Below the pieces are notes generated by a model. The model did not search any database. It was not told the origin of the DNA and worked only from the letters and a program-made list of their open reading frames with translations. Below are positions 16,766-25,419 of a stretch of 40,276 nucleotides of DNA, piece after piece (position 1 is the stretch's first letter; each line of letters begins with the position of its first letter). Origin of the DNA: an uncultured Saprospiraceae bacterium (GTDB lineage Bacteria; Bacteroidota; Bacteroidia; Chitinophagales; Saprospiraceae); assembly GCA_938022935.1 (NCBI GenBank), contig CALIHL010000037.1:1-40276 (forward strand), read 5' to 3'. A program made the translations under genes and the position numbers.

Positions 16766-19270
16766 ATGGCAAAAAATCTTCTAATAGTTGAGTCTCCTGC
16801 AAAAGCCAAGACTATTGAAAAGTACCTCGGTAAAGAGTTTAAGGTAAAGTCCAGTTATGGGCACATCCGAGACTTAGATAAAGGGAAAAAGGGCATATCA
16901 ATAGAAAATGACTTTGAGCCTCACTACGTCGTTTCTCCTGGAAAGCAGAAAGTTGTAAAAGAGCTAAAAGCTGAGATTAAGAAAGCCACAGAGGTATGGT
17001 TAGCGACGGATGAAGATCGTGAAGGAGAAGCCATTTCATGGCACCTTTGCGAAGAGCTAGGCTTAGATATCGATGAGACAAAAAGGATCGTATTCAGAGA
17101 GATTACGAAGCCAGCAGTTAGGAAGGCTATTGAGAACCCAAGACGTGTTGATAAGAACTTAGTCAATGCACAACAAGCACGTAGGATCTTAGATCGTCTT
17201 GTAGGATTTGAACTAAGTGGTGTACTCTGGAGAAAGGTAAAGAACAAACTTTCAGCAGGAAGAGTACAGTCGGTAGCAGTGAAGCTCATAGTTGAGAAAG
17301 AAAGAGAGATACAAAAACATGTCAGTGAACCTTACTTTAAGGTGACTGCAGAGTTTGACGTAGCAGATGCTAATGGCTTCAAGGCTAAGCTTAAGGCAGA
17401 ACTTGGAGAGCGTATCCAAACAGAAGAAGAAGCACGGAAGTTGCTTGACGGATGTAAGGGAGCAACATATCAGATCAATGATATCGTAGTAAAACCTACA
17501 CAGCGTAAACCAGCAGCACCATTTACGACATCAACACTACAACAAGAAGCAAGTAGAAAGCTCGGGTTTAGTGTAAACAGGACGATGTCTAATGCGCAGA
17601 GACTATATGAGCAAGGTTTTATCACCTATATGCGTACGGATTCTACAGCGCTGAGTGCTACTGCTATTGGTGGACTTGCTGATGAGATCACAAAAAGCTT
17701 TGGTGAGGAGTACTTGAAAACACGTCAGTACAAAACGAAAAAAGCGGGCGCTCAAGAGGCTCACGAAGCCATCAGACCCACTTACATAGAGAACAAAGAG
17801 GTAACTGAGGATCGTGATCAGCAGAGACTTTATGAGCTTATCTGGAAGCGTACGATCGCATGTCAGATGTCTAATGCCAAATTAGAAAAAACAACAGTCG
17901 ATATCGGTATATCAACTCAACCAGATCGAAACTTAAAAGCGAAGGGCGAGGTACTGAAGTTTGATGGTTTTCTAAAAGTGTACATGGAGTCAAAGGATGA
18001 CGATGATCCAGAAGATACAAGAGGCATTTTGCCTCCTTTGTCTAAGGGGCAGGTTTTAGACCTTGATCATGTAAAGGCACTCGAAAGATTTACAAGACCG
18101 GCTGCAAGATATACTGAAGCAAGTCTTGTTAAGAAATTAGAAGAATTAGGAATCGGAAGACCTTCTACCTATGCTCCAACGATCACAAAGATCATGGAAG
18201 AAGCAAGGGGCTACGTCACAAAAGAAAGTAGAGAAGGAACGCCGAGAAGTTATAAAGAACTAACATTTGGCGGAAGCTCAATAGAAGAGAAAACACTGGA
18301 AGAAAACACTGGAGCAACTAGTAATAGATTGTATGCCAGCGATATGGGAATGGTCGTAACTGACTTCTTAGATCTTCACTTTGATGAGGTCATGAACTAC
18401 GGTTTCACTGCAGAGATGGAAGCGAAGTTTGATAAAATCGCAGAAGGAGAAGCAGAGTGGAAAAATATGATCAAGACTTTCTATGGTCCATTTCACCAAG
18501 ATGTAGAGACAACAATAGAGAAAGCAGAGCGTGCAAAAGGTAGAAGAGATCTTGGTATAGACCCTGAGACGGGACATACTGTTATGGTACAACTGACTCG
18601 ATACGGTCCTGTGATCCAAATCGGAACAGTGGAAGAAGTTGGAGAAGAAGGCAAACCAAAATTTGCCAATCTTAGACCAGGCCAATCAATGGAAACTATC
18701 GAATATGATGCGGCCATGAAACTCTTCGAACTTCCTAAGAACCTCGGTGATTATGAAGGCAAAGAAGTAATCATAGGCGCTGGGCGATACGGTCCATATG
18801 TGAAGTATGACGAGAAATTTATCTCTCTACCAAAAGGTCAAGACCCGATGGAAGTGGGCATGGATCTGGCTGTAGAGCTAATCCAACAAAAGCAGAAAGA
18901 AGATGCTCCGGTATCAACATATGAAGGCAATCCAGTAACTAAAGGTAAAGGTCGTTTTGGCCCATATCTTAAGTACGAAGGACTCTTTGTCAATGTGCCA
19001 AAAAGATATGACTTCGAGAATCTCACTGAAAAGGAGATGCACGAGTTGATAGCGGCTAAGATCGAAAAAGAGGCTAATCGCTATATCCAACAGTGGCCAA
19101 AAGAAGGTATCGCCATCGAAAACGGTAGATGGGGGCCCTTCTTCAGAGTGAAAAAGAAAAGTGTAAAGATCCCTTTTAAGAAAGGAGATCCTAAATTGGA
19201 AAAAGAGGAGCTGCTGAAGCTTACTTTGGATGATGTCAAGAAGCTTATCAAAGAAGCTCAAGGCAAATAA
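16766..19270 (+). CDS. topA: DNA topoisomerase I (type IA)
   Basis: An 834-residue type IA topoisomerase that relaxes negative supercoils. The TOPRIM domain starts with LLIVESPAKAKTIEKYLG and holds the acidic metal site TDEDREGE (81-88). The breakage-rejoining tyrosine is Tyr288 in GFITYMRTDS. LEELGIGRPSTYA and QEAHEAIRPT are standard core motifs. The C-terminus has no Cys4 zinc ribbons; instead it carries about four topoisomerase C-terminal repeats, readable as TRYGPVIQIG, AGRYGPYVKY, KGRFGPYLKY and NGRWGPFFRV, followed by a Lys-rich tail. This layout is found in many Bacteroidota. A likely promoter element lies 32 bp upstream; purU follows 46 bp after the stop. Confidence 0.97.
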   Translation: MAKNLLIVESPAKAKTIEKYLGKEFKVKSSYGHIRDLDKGKKGISIENDFEPHYVVSPGKQKVVKELKAEIKKATEVWLATDEDREGEAISWHLCEELGLDIDETKRIVFREITKPAVRKAIENPRRVDKNLVNAQQARRILDRLVGFELSGVLWRKVKNKLSAGRVQSVAVKLIVEKEREIQKHVSEPYFKVTAEFDVADANGFKAKLKAELGERIQTEEEARKLLDGCKGATYQINDIVVKPTQRKPAAPFTTSTLQQEASRKLGFSVNRTMSNAQRLYEQGFITYMRTDSTALSATAIGGLADEITKSFGEEYLKTRQYKTKKAGAQEAHEAIRPTYIENKEVTEDRDQQRLYELIWKRTIACQMSNAKLEKTTVDIGISTQPDRNLKAKGEVLKFDGFLKVYMESKDDDDPEDTRGILPPLSKGQVLDLDHVKALERFTRPAARYTEASLVKKLEELGIGRPSTYAPTITKIMEEARGYVTKESREGTPRSYKELTFGGSSIEEKTLEENTGATSNRLYASDMGMVVTDFLDLHFDEVMNYGFTAEMEAKFDKIAEGEAEWKNMIKTFYGPFHQDVETTIEKAERAKGRRDLGIDPETGHTVMVQLTRYGPVIQIGTVEEVGEEGKPKFANLRPGQSMETIEYDAAMKLFELPKNLGDYEGKEVIIGAGRYGPYVKYDEKFISLPKGQDPMEVGMDLAVELIQQKQKEDAPVSTYEGNPVTKGKGRFGPYLKYEGLFVNVPKRYDFENLTEKEMHELIAAKIEKEANRYIQQWPKEGIAIENGRWGPFFRVKKKSVKIPFKKGDPKLEKEELLKLTLDDVKKLIKEAQGK

Positions 19271-19316
19271 TCTTTTCTCTATCTGAGTAGGCATCATAAT
19301 TGTACTACTCATAGTT

Positions 19317-20183
19317 ATGCAGATCAATTCAGATACGGCTATATTATTGGCTCATTGTAAGGATGCTAAAGGTATCCTGCATGCTGTCACTGACTTTGTG
19401 CTTAGCAACAATGGGAACATCATAAAACTTGATGAACATGTAGACGAAGATGAGTCACACTTCTTCATGCGCGTACAATGGGACTTGTCAGAGTTTAACA
19501 TCCCAAAGGATAAGATCGGAGAATACTTCAATACGCTAATCGGTCAGAAGTACGATATGACTTGGGATCTGCACCTAAGCTCTTCAAAGCCTCGTGTAGC
19601 TCTGTTTGTATCTAAGTATCCTCATTGTATTTATGATCTGCTGAGTAGATATGAGTCTGGAGAATGGAATATTGAGATACCAATTATCATCAGTAATCAT
19701 GAGAAGTTTGCTGGTTTGGCAGAGCGATTTGGGATTCTATTTCATCACATCCCAATTACTAAAGAGACCAAGTTAGAGCAGGAACAAAAAGAGATAGCAT
19801 TGATCAAAGAGCACAACATAGACTTAGTTGTGTTAGCTCGCTATATGCAAATATTGAGCAGTCAGATGACTGAGGCTTTTCCAATGAAGATTATAAATAT
19901 CCATCACTCTTCTCTACCAGCATTTGCAGGTGCTAATCCTTATAAAGCGGCCTTTAAAAGAGGTGTAAAATTCATGGGTGCTACGGCGCACTATGTAACA
20001 GAAGATTTGGATGAAGGACCTATCATCGCCCAAGATATCTACCCTATCTCACATAGAGATAGCATATCAGATATGAAGAGAAAGGGCCGCGATATTGAAA
20101 AGATAGTATTAGCTAAAGCGGTTTGGGCACATCTTAATCACACTGTGCTTATCTATAAAAATAGGACCGTTATTTTTGATTAG
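19317..20183 (+). CDS. purU: Formyltetrahydrofolate deformylase
   Basis: A 288-residue PurU, which hydrolyses 10-formyl-THF to formate and THF, balancing one-carbon pools. An ACT regulatory domain occupies residues 8-about 85 (AILLAHCKDAKGILHAVTDF). The formyltransferase-like domain has PRVALFVSK, the Asn-His-Asp set Asn194 and His196 in NIHHSSLP, and Asp232 in EDLDEGPII. The ACT domain plus length of about 285 separate it from PurN, which lacks the ACT part. It is on the same strand as topA, 46 bp downstream, and meets the aminotransferase gene tail-to-tail with only 5 bp between the stops. Confidence 0.94.
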   Translation: MQINSDTAILLAHCKDAKGILHAVTDFVLSNNGNIIKLDEHVDEDESHFFMRVQWDLSEFNIPKDKIGEYFNTLIGQKYDMTWDLHLSSSKPRVALFVSKYPHCIYDLLSRYESGEWNIEIPIIISNHEKFAGLAERFGILFHHIPITKETKLEQEQKEIALIKEHNIDLVVLARYMQILSSQMTEAFPMKIINIHHSSLPAFAGANPYKAAFKRGVKFMGATAHYVTEDLDEGPIIAQDIYPISHRDSISDMKRKGRDIEKIVLAKAVWAHLNHTVLIYKNRTVIFD

Positions 20184-20188
20184 GAAGT

Positions 20189-21412
20189 CTAACCGTTAGG
20201 GCTTGCCAATGTTGAACCACTATAGACTTTGTTGTAAGCCACAAGAGCACTTTCAAGTATATCCATCGCCTTACCTAATGGCTCAACGCCTAATACAAAC
20301 GCAATACGCACTTGCTTCGATCCGATCTCTGGTGTCAAATAAAAACCTTGACCCGGCGCCATCATAATCGTACAACCGTCCAATCTAAAGTCAGAAAGCA
20401 ACCATTTACAAAAGTGATCAGTGTCGGCTACTGGTAGCTCCGTCATGATATAAAAAGCGGCTTTAGGCTTGTAGCACTTAACGCCTTCCATCTTACTCAA
20501 TCGCTCGAAGAGATATAGTCTACGTCTGTTATATTCTTCTCTGACTACATGTAAGTATGCAGAGCGGTCCGTAAAACAAGCCTCTGCCATATACTGACCG
20601 ATCATCGGCGGACAAAGTCTTAGCTGTGCGTACTTCAAAATGCTTTCTCTTAGCTCTTCATTGCGCGTAACAACAAAGCCTATCCGAGATCCACATGAAC
20701 TAAACACTTTAGATATAGAGTCGATCACTAAGACATGATCTTCTAAACCTTTGATATTTAAGACAGAGTAAAACTCTGAGTCATAGCAAAACTCTCTATA
20801 GACTTCATCAACGATCAAGAACAAGTCATGCTTCTTGACTAACTCTGCTATGGAGTTCAGCTCTTGCTGACTGTATAAGTTGCCAGTTGGGTTACTTGGG
20901 TTGCAAAGGAAGATGGCCTTTGTATTAGGCGTAACTTTACTTTCTATATCAAGTGTATCTGGTAAGCCAAACCCATCTTCGATACTTCCTTTCACAGGCA
21001 CTAGTGTCACACCTGACACGTGCGAGAAACCTATGTAGTTAGCATAGAAGGGTTCTGGGATAAGGATCTCCGCTCCAGCATCAAAGCAAGAAAAGAGCGT
21101 AAACATAATTGCCTCTGAAGCGCCCGTTGTAACGTATATATCTTCTATGCCGATCTTTGAGACATTGTCACAGTAATAGTTCTTAACCGTCTCCCTGAGC
21201 TCATCTGTGCCTTCAGACGAACCATAACCAACGATCTTGTTATCGTACTTCTTTAGTGATGACAAGGCAGATGCTGGTGTCTCGATATCGGGCTGGCCAA
21301 TATTTAAGTGATAGACATGAACTCCCTCATTTTTTGCTTCACGAGCGTATGGGATAAGACTTCTGATGGGAGATTGAGTCATATTCTCTCCCCGACTTGA
21401 TATAACAGGCAT
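20189..21412 (-). CDS. PLP-dependent aminotransferase, class I/II (aspartate aminotransferase-like)
   Basis: A fold-type I aminotransferase of 407 residues from the ATG at 21412. An upstream in-frame GTG at 21457 would add 15 basic residues, but the ATG is preceded by a purine-rich AGAAAGAGTAGAG and gives the usual MPVISSRGENMTQSPIRSL-type N-terminus. Visible motifs: NIGQPDIETP, the NPSNPTGN loop, DEVYREF with the PLP-binding Asp/Tyr, and the Schiff-base lysine in DSISKVFSSCGSRIG. A C-terminal VRIAF supplies the substrate-carboxylate arginine. The substrate could be aspartate, an aromatic or a branched amino acid; sequence alone does not decide. It is divergent from the kinase-fold gene and convergent with purU. 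Confidence 0.9.
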   Translation of the reverse strand: MPVISSRGENMTQSPIRSLIPYAREAKNEGVHVYHLNIGQPDIETPASALSSLKKYDNKIVGYGSSEGTDELRETVKNYYCDNVSKIGIEDIYVTTGASEAIMFTLFSCFDAGAEILIPEPFYANYIGFSHVSGVTLVPVKGSIEDGFGLPDTLDIESKVTPNTKAIFLCNPSNPTGNLYSQQELNSIAELVKKHDLFLIVDEVYREFCYDSEFYSVLNIKGLEDHVLVIDSISKVFSSCGSRIGFVVTRNEELRESILKYAQLRLCPPMIGQYMAEACFTDRSAYLHVVREEYNRRRLYLFERLSKMEGVKCYKPKAAFYIMTELPVADTDHFCKWLLSDFRLDGCTIMMAPGQGFYLTPEIGSKQVRIAFVLGVEPLGKAMDILESALVAYNKVYSGSTLASPNG

Positions 21413-21540
21413 TACTCTACTCTTTCTATTCTGACGACTGATAAACAGTGTAGCCACTGAATATCAGCTCAAATGTAAATCATTATATCAATTACTTCCG
21501 AAGGTTGGCCTGATTCTGAACAATTAGGAATAATAATTGA

Positions 21541-22608
21541 ATGAAAGATACTATGCATGGTAACAAACCATCAAAGAAGAAAATCAGATATGCTCCTTCA
21601 AAAGGATTGAACGAGTACTTAGACCTCTATGGTAGGCTCGTAGTGTTACCACTTCAATATGAGGATATGCTTCGATACATGGCCTCCACACCGCTCGTGG
21701 ATACCAATGGAAAGGATACACTCTGGGAGACTGTCTATTATGACCATGCGGATAAGGATGATATCAACCAATCTTTGTGTGAGATATATGCTCTTCTTAA
21801 GACGGAAGGTGATACGGAAGTATTAGAGCATCTCACCGTTGCCAGAATCGACTTCTGTACGTTTGGTAATACGAAGCCTTTTAGGATCAGGATCATCAAT
21901 AAGCTGAATGATAACTACGATCACTTTTACATCAAACAAATAGATAGTAGTAGGATATATGGACTTGAGCTGGAAGGCATACTATCTCCTAATCGGGTCT
22001 CTTATCTCACTTACGATAAGACATTGATCGAAGAGCATGTAGCCGGTGTGCCTGGTGATGACTTTATGACCAAACATCTTGACGTACCAAAGTTTGATCA
22101 GATCAGGATTGCGAAGGAGTTTATAAAGTTTAATGAGAGATGCTTCGTTCGTCTACTAGGTGATATGAGGGCTTACAACTATATCGTAGACATCACACCT
22201 GATATCGAAGGTTCTCAATATAGATTTCGAGCGATCGACTTTGATCAGCAATCTTACGAAGGATGGAAGAGCTTTTATCTCCCTCAATACTTCAAAGAAA
22301 ACAATCCAATCATCTACCTAGGCATCCAACATTTGGAATCAGATGCTGTCCGACAATATCAACTTGAAGAAAGATCTTTAATTGCACGTAGAGCACGGTC
22401 TTCTAAGGTAAGGCTAAACAAGCTCTTGAACTATATGATAAAAGACAAGATATCCAATGAGGAAAAGGTTGAAAAACTTTGCTTAGAGCTTGCAGAGCAT
22501 CATAACAACAGCATCTTCTACGAGTGTAACTCTATGGGTGAGATTGTCCTGGCTAACCTTAAACTGGTATTGAAGAAAGAGTTTATACAAAGTATCATTG
22601 ACGTATAG
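21541..22608 (+). CDS. Orphan protein with protein kinase/aminoglycoside phosphotransferase-like fold motifs
   Basis: A 355-residue protein I do not recognise as a named family. The order of motifs resembles kinase-like folds: a lysine in a strand (FYIKQID, Lys132), a hinge-like acidic stretch TLIEEHVAGVPGDDF (161-175), a catalytic-loop-like LLGDMRAYNYIVD with Asp208 and Asn213 at the D+5 spacing, and a metal-loop-like RAIDFDQQ (Asp233/Asp235). The glycine-rich loop is not obvious. The last 90 residues are helical and basic. There is no signal peptide or membrane segment. It stands alone on the plus strand, divergent from an aminotransferase and convergent with a nucleotidyltransferase. The substrate is unknown; kinase activity is inferred from motif spacing only. 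Confidence 0.6.
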   Translation: MKDTMHGNKPSKKKIRYAPSKGLNEYLDLYGRLVVLPLQYEDMLRYMASTPLVDTNGKDTLWETVYYDHADKDDINQSLCEIYALLKTEGDTEVLEHLTVARIDFCTFGNTKPFRIRIINKLNDNYDHFYIKQIDSSRIYGLELEGILSPNRVSYLTYDKTLIEEHVAGVPGDDFMTKHLDVPKFDQIRIAKEFIKFNERCFVRLLGDMRAYNYIVDITPDIEGSQYRFRAIDFDQQSYEGWKSFYLPQYFKENNPIIYLGIQHLESDAVRQYQLEERSLIARRARSSKVRLNKLLNYMIKDKISNEEKVEKLCLELAEHHNNSIFYECNSMGEIVLANLKLVLKKEFIQSIIDV

Positions 22609-22617
22609 TCGATCAAA

Positions 22618-22650
22618 AACGAGACTTTAATTAGAAAAGTCTATCTCGTT
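22618..22650. terminator. Possible bidirectional terminator between convergent genes
   Basis: AACGAG (22618-22623) pairs with CTCGTT (22645-22650), with an inner ACTTT/AAAGT pairing and a small bulge. It sits 10 bp after the plus-strand kinase-fold gene stop and overlaps the last codons of the minus-strand nucleotidyltransferase. U-tracts are weak on both sides. Confidence 0.45.
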
Positions 22651-23625
22651 ATTATCTCCAATATTTAGGCTTTGTGAGAGCCCTTTTATACTGGCGTCGT
22701 TGCCAATGATTGACTTAGTAAGAACAGCTCCACTGATCTGAACATAGTCGCCCAATATAGAATCTGAGATAAAGGAGTTTTCAATATGTACGTTGTCACC
22801 CAAGGTTACATTGGGTCCTATAATCGCATTGGTAAATTCGCATGATTTCCCATAAATCACAGGAGGTATGATAATCGTGTGATTATAAACGAACTGCGTG
22901 CCGACATCTGATACTCTTTGTGCTAAGAGCATCTTATTAGTTTCTAATAAGATATCTTTTTTGCCACAGTCATACCATCGACTTACTTCGTATGTCTTAA
23001 ACTTTGAGCCCGCTTGAATCATCGTCATTAACCCTTCAGCCAAGTGAACCTCTCTATTTTCAGCAGTTGCCTTTTTATAAACCTTCTCTAGTGCTTTAAT
23101 CAGATGAGGTGTATCTGATATTTTGTATAGACCGGCAATTGCCATGTTAGATTTTGGGATCGCTGGTTTCTCAACTACCTTTTTAACAATGCCTTCTTTG
23201 TCCACTTCAATAACACCAAACTGTCTTGGGTCTTTTACTTTTTGAGTTGCCAAGACTGAACCTTTCATCTGTATGAACTCTTTCATGTCCATATCTATGA
23301 TCGTATCCCCTAATAGAATCACTATATCTTCTTCGTCTTTTATAATATCCTTAGTTAAGAGGATGGCATGTCCCAAGCCTTTTCTATCGTCTTGCACAAC
23401 GTACGTAGTGTTTAGACCTGGATAGTTAGTGGTTAGATAGTTCTTGATCTTATCACCGAGGTATCCAAGTATAAATACAAACTCTTCGACTCCAGCGTCA
23501 GTAAGCTGATCGATGATAAAAGAAATAATAGGCTTGCCAGCTACTGGTATAAGTGGCTTAGGCTGCGTATAGGTATGCGGTCTTAGATTTACCCCGGCTC
23601 CGGCTACTGGTATGATTGCTTTCAT
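22627..23625 (-). CDS. Sugar-phosphate nucleotidyltransferase
   Basis: A 332-residue nucleotidyltransferase of the RmlA/GlmU-like group. The N-terminus MKAIIPVAGAGVNLRPHTYT is the nucleotide-binding loop; the usual basic residue of GxxTRL is Asn here. Next come TQPKPLIPVAGKP, ILLGDTIID with the metal-binding Asp, and FGVIEV. The C-terminal 80 residues form hexapeptide-type left-handed helix turns (NAIIGPNVTLGDNVHI, SISDSILGDYVQISG). It should make an NDP-sugar from a sugar 1-phosphate; the sugar and base are undetermined. The phosphohexomutase at 28.4-29.8 kb could supply the substrate. The coiled-coil gene lies 56 bp upstream on the same strand, so the two may be cotranscribed. Confidence 0.88.
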   Translation of the reverse strand: MKAIIPVAGAGVNLRPHTYTQPKPLIPVAGKPIISFIIDQLTDAGVEEFVFILGYLGDKIKNYLTTNYPGLNTTYVVQDDRKGLGHAILLTKDIIKDEEDIVILLGDTIIDMDMKEFIQMKGSVLATQKVKDPRQFGVIEVDKEGIVKKVVEKPAIPKSNMAIAGLYKISDTPHLIKALEKVYKKATAENREVHLAEGLMTMIQAGSKFKTYEVSRWYDCGKKDILLETNKMLLAQRVSDVGTQFVYNHTIIIPPVIYGKSCEFTNAIIGPNVTLGDNVHIENSFISDSILGDYVQISGAVLTKSIIGNDASIKGLSQSLNIGDNNEIDFSN

Positions 23626-23681
23626 TAGATCTATCTCAAGTCTCCCTAAGATAGGGTTTTATCATTCATAGGAAGGAAATC

Positions 23682-25295
23682 TTATTCTTCTTCTCCGTAT
23701 GCAACCGCTTCGATCTCTGAAGCGACTTCGCTCACTGGTTCCGTAGCAGGTTTCTTAATAGGCTCAGGCACAACAGCCTCAACTACTTCAGACACATCAG
23801 CCTCTGTCTTTTCCTCAACTACTTTAGCAGGTTTCTCAACGATTGCTTCTGATGCAATTTCTTCAGAAGCAGGTTCTTCAGATACTGCCTCCTTCGTTTC
23901 TTCCACTACGGCTGTTGATGGTTGCTCTGTTGGTGCTTCAGGAGTTACCACTTCTGTTTTAACCGCTTCTGTTTTTGCCTCTACGACCTGTTCTGTTACT
24001 TCTTCTACTTTGGCTTCAACTGATTCTTCAGCCTTTACCTCAACTGGCACTGGAGGGACAACTGCTTTCGCCGGTTTCTTTTTGCTTGACTTTGATGCCT
24101 TTATTGCCTCTGCTGCCTTCTGTAGTTTTTGCTCATCAGTTTTTAGATCAGCATTCCGACCTTCTATTTCTTTGGCTATATCCTTCTTTATAGAATCCTT
24201 TGCCTTTTTAACTTCTTTGGCTTTCGCTTGCTTTGCTTCACGCGCTTCGGCTCTTTTCTTTTCAGATTCTATCTTTCCTTCGAGCTCTCCGCGCGTCTTC
24301 AGCATATCATCCAGCTTTACTTGCTTGCTTTTAATACGCTCTTCGATCATAGCCATTTTTGCTTGACGGATCTGAAGTTCTAATTGGCCATCTGTAGTAT
24401 CGATCCGCTTGATTTGAAACTGCTTGTCCTTTATATCTCGATTGATAGACTGCTCCATTTTGCCAATCGCCCCCATCAAACCTTCAAATCTTCTGGTCAA
24501 ACGATTTACTGGATTATGGTTTCCTCCAGCTTTACCACCAAATCTCTTTTCTTTTACTTTCTTAAAAGCACCATCTATGCGCTTCCATATATCATTGTGA
24601 TGCTTCCTTGTGAACTTTACACTTTTAAAGTCACCTTGAATGTTTTTCAATTCATTGAATATCGGTTGAAGACCAAGGCCTTTTTCTATTCTTGCTTCGA
24701 CGTCATCTAACTTTGCTATATACTGGTCAAAATTCCCTTTACTGAGTTTTTCAAACTCATCGTTCATGGCTCTTTTCAAACTCTTGAGACTATCAAAAAG
24801 CTCATTGGTTTTAGATCTAAGTTCAGTAGCATGTTCTCTAAAGAGATTCTTCTCTTGCACTTGGTTTTGCACTTTCTTCCAGAAAGACTTCATCTCTTCC
24901 CATATCCCTTCATCAAACTCTGTAAGTTCTGAAACCCTTTCTTTTATCTGGGCAACTTCGTCAGCGTAAGCTTCATATAGCTTAGAAGATAGGATAACAA
25001 AATGCCACTCCGTCTTTGCTCGCGCAAGGACATCTTGTCTTTGGGTTTTTATGTTGTCTGGTAACAAGCCTTCTGTCATCGACAATGGTCGATCTATCAC
25101 TTGTGTGGACTCCGGCATGGATACCTCCTGCCCTTCTCTCCACTGATTCATCATCTGATTATAAAACACTTCAGTGGCCTCTGCCTCTGGTGTAACATGG
25201 ATTCTAATGACATTGAGCGAATCTAAAAGCTGAATGCCCAATAGAATCTTTTCGTCTTTTTCGTTTTCTCCCCAGAGTACAATCTTAGTTTTCAT
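23682..25295 (-). CDS. Large charged coiled-coil protein with low-complexity C-terminus
   Basis: A 537-residue protein not recognised as a named family. Residues 1-about 95 look globular, with strands KTKIVLWGE and LNVIRIHVTPE. Residues about 100-400 are helical and highly charged, with coiled-coil-like heptads. The segment NDIWKRIDGAFKKVKEKRFGGK (228 onward) faintly recalls DUF349, which I do not claim. The last 130 residues are a Val/Glu/Ala/Pro/Lys-rich tail with loosely repeated EEKTEA/VVEA/KPA units, probably disordered. There is no signal peptide, so it is likely cytoplasmic and possibly a structural or RNA/nucleoid-associated protein, but that is a guess. It lies just upstream of the nucleotidyltransferase gene (56 bp) on the same strand. 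Confidence 0.65.
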   Translation of the reverse strand: MKTKIVLWGENEKDEKILLGIQLLDSLNVIRIHVTPEAEATEVFYNQMMNQWREGQEVSMPESTQVIDRPLSMTEGLLPDNIKTQRQDVLARAKTEWHFVILSSKLYEAYADEVAQIKERVSELTEFDEGIWEEMKSFWKKVQNQVQEKNLFREHATELRSKTNELFDSLKSLKRAMNDEFEKLSKGNFDQYIAKLDDVEARIEKGLGLQPIFNELKNIQGDFKSVKFTRKHHNDIWKRIDGAFKKVKEKRFGGKAGGNHNPVNRLTRRFEGLMGAIGKMEQSINRDIKDKQFQIKRIDTTDGQLELQIRQAKMAMIEERIKSKQVKLDDMLKTRGELEGKIESEKKRAEAREAKQAKAKEVKKAKDSIKKDIAKEIEGRNADLKTDEQKLQKAAEAIKASKSSKKKPAKAVVPPVPVEVKAEESVEAKVEEVTEQVVEAKTEAVKTEVVTPEAPTEQPSTAVVEETKEAVSEEPASEEIASEAIVEKPAKVVEEKTEADVSEVVEAVVPEPIKKPATEPVSEVASEIEAVAYGEEE

Positions 25296-25419
25296 GTGCG
25301 TAGTTTCTTAAGTCTCTAATAGTACAGTAAACTGCAATACTCACTTTCTAAAAGCTCGCTTGCAGTTGCGCGTATAATAAATCAATTGTCACTTATCACA
25401 AGTAACTTTTCTATTCGTT

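Noticed and set aside
16924..17289. 121-residue minus-strand frame opposite topA
   Set aside because: Fully antisense to the conserved TOPRIM/core part of topoisomerase I.
18914..19327. 137-residue minus-strand frame opposite the topA 3' end
   Set aside because: Antisense to the topoisomerase C-terminal repeats; Phe/Leu/Ser-rich composition is an artefact of the other strand.
23682..24080. Apparent tandem DNA repeats in the coiled-coil gene tail
   Set aside because: The repetition is loose and at the amino-acid level (Glu/Val/Ala/Pro/Lys); no exact repeat unit suitable for CRISPR or a satellite is present.
24010..24366. 118-residue plus-strand frame opposite the coiled-coil gene
   Set aside because: Ser/Phe/Ala-rich low-complexity reading is the mirror of the Lys/Glu-rich coding sequence, not a membrane protein gene.
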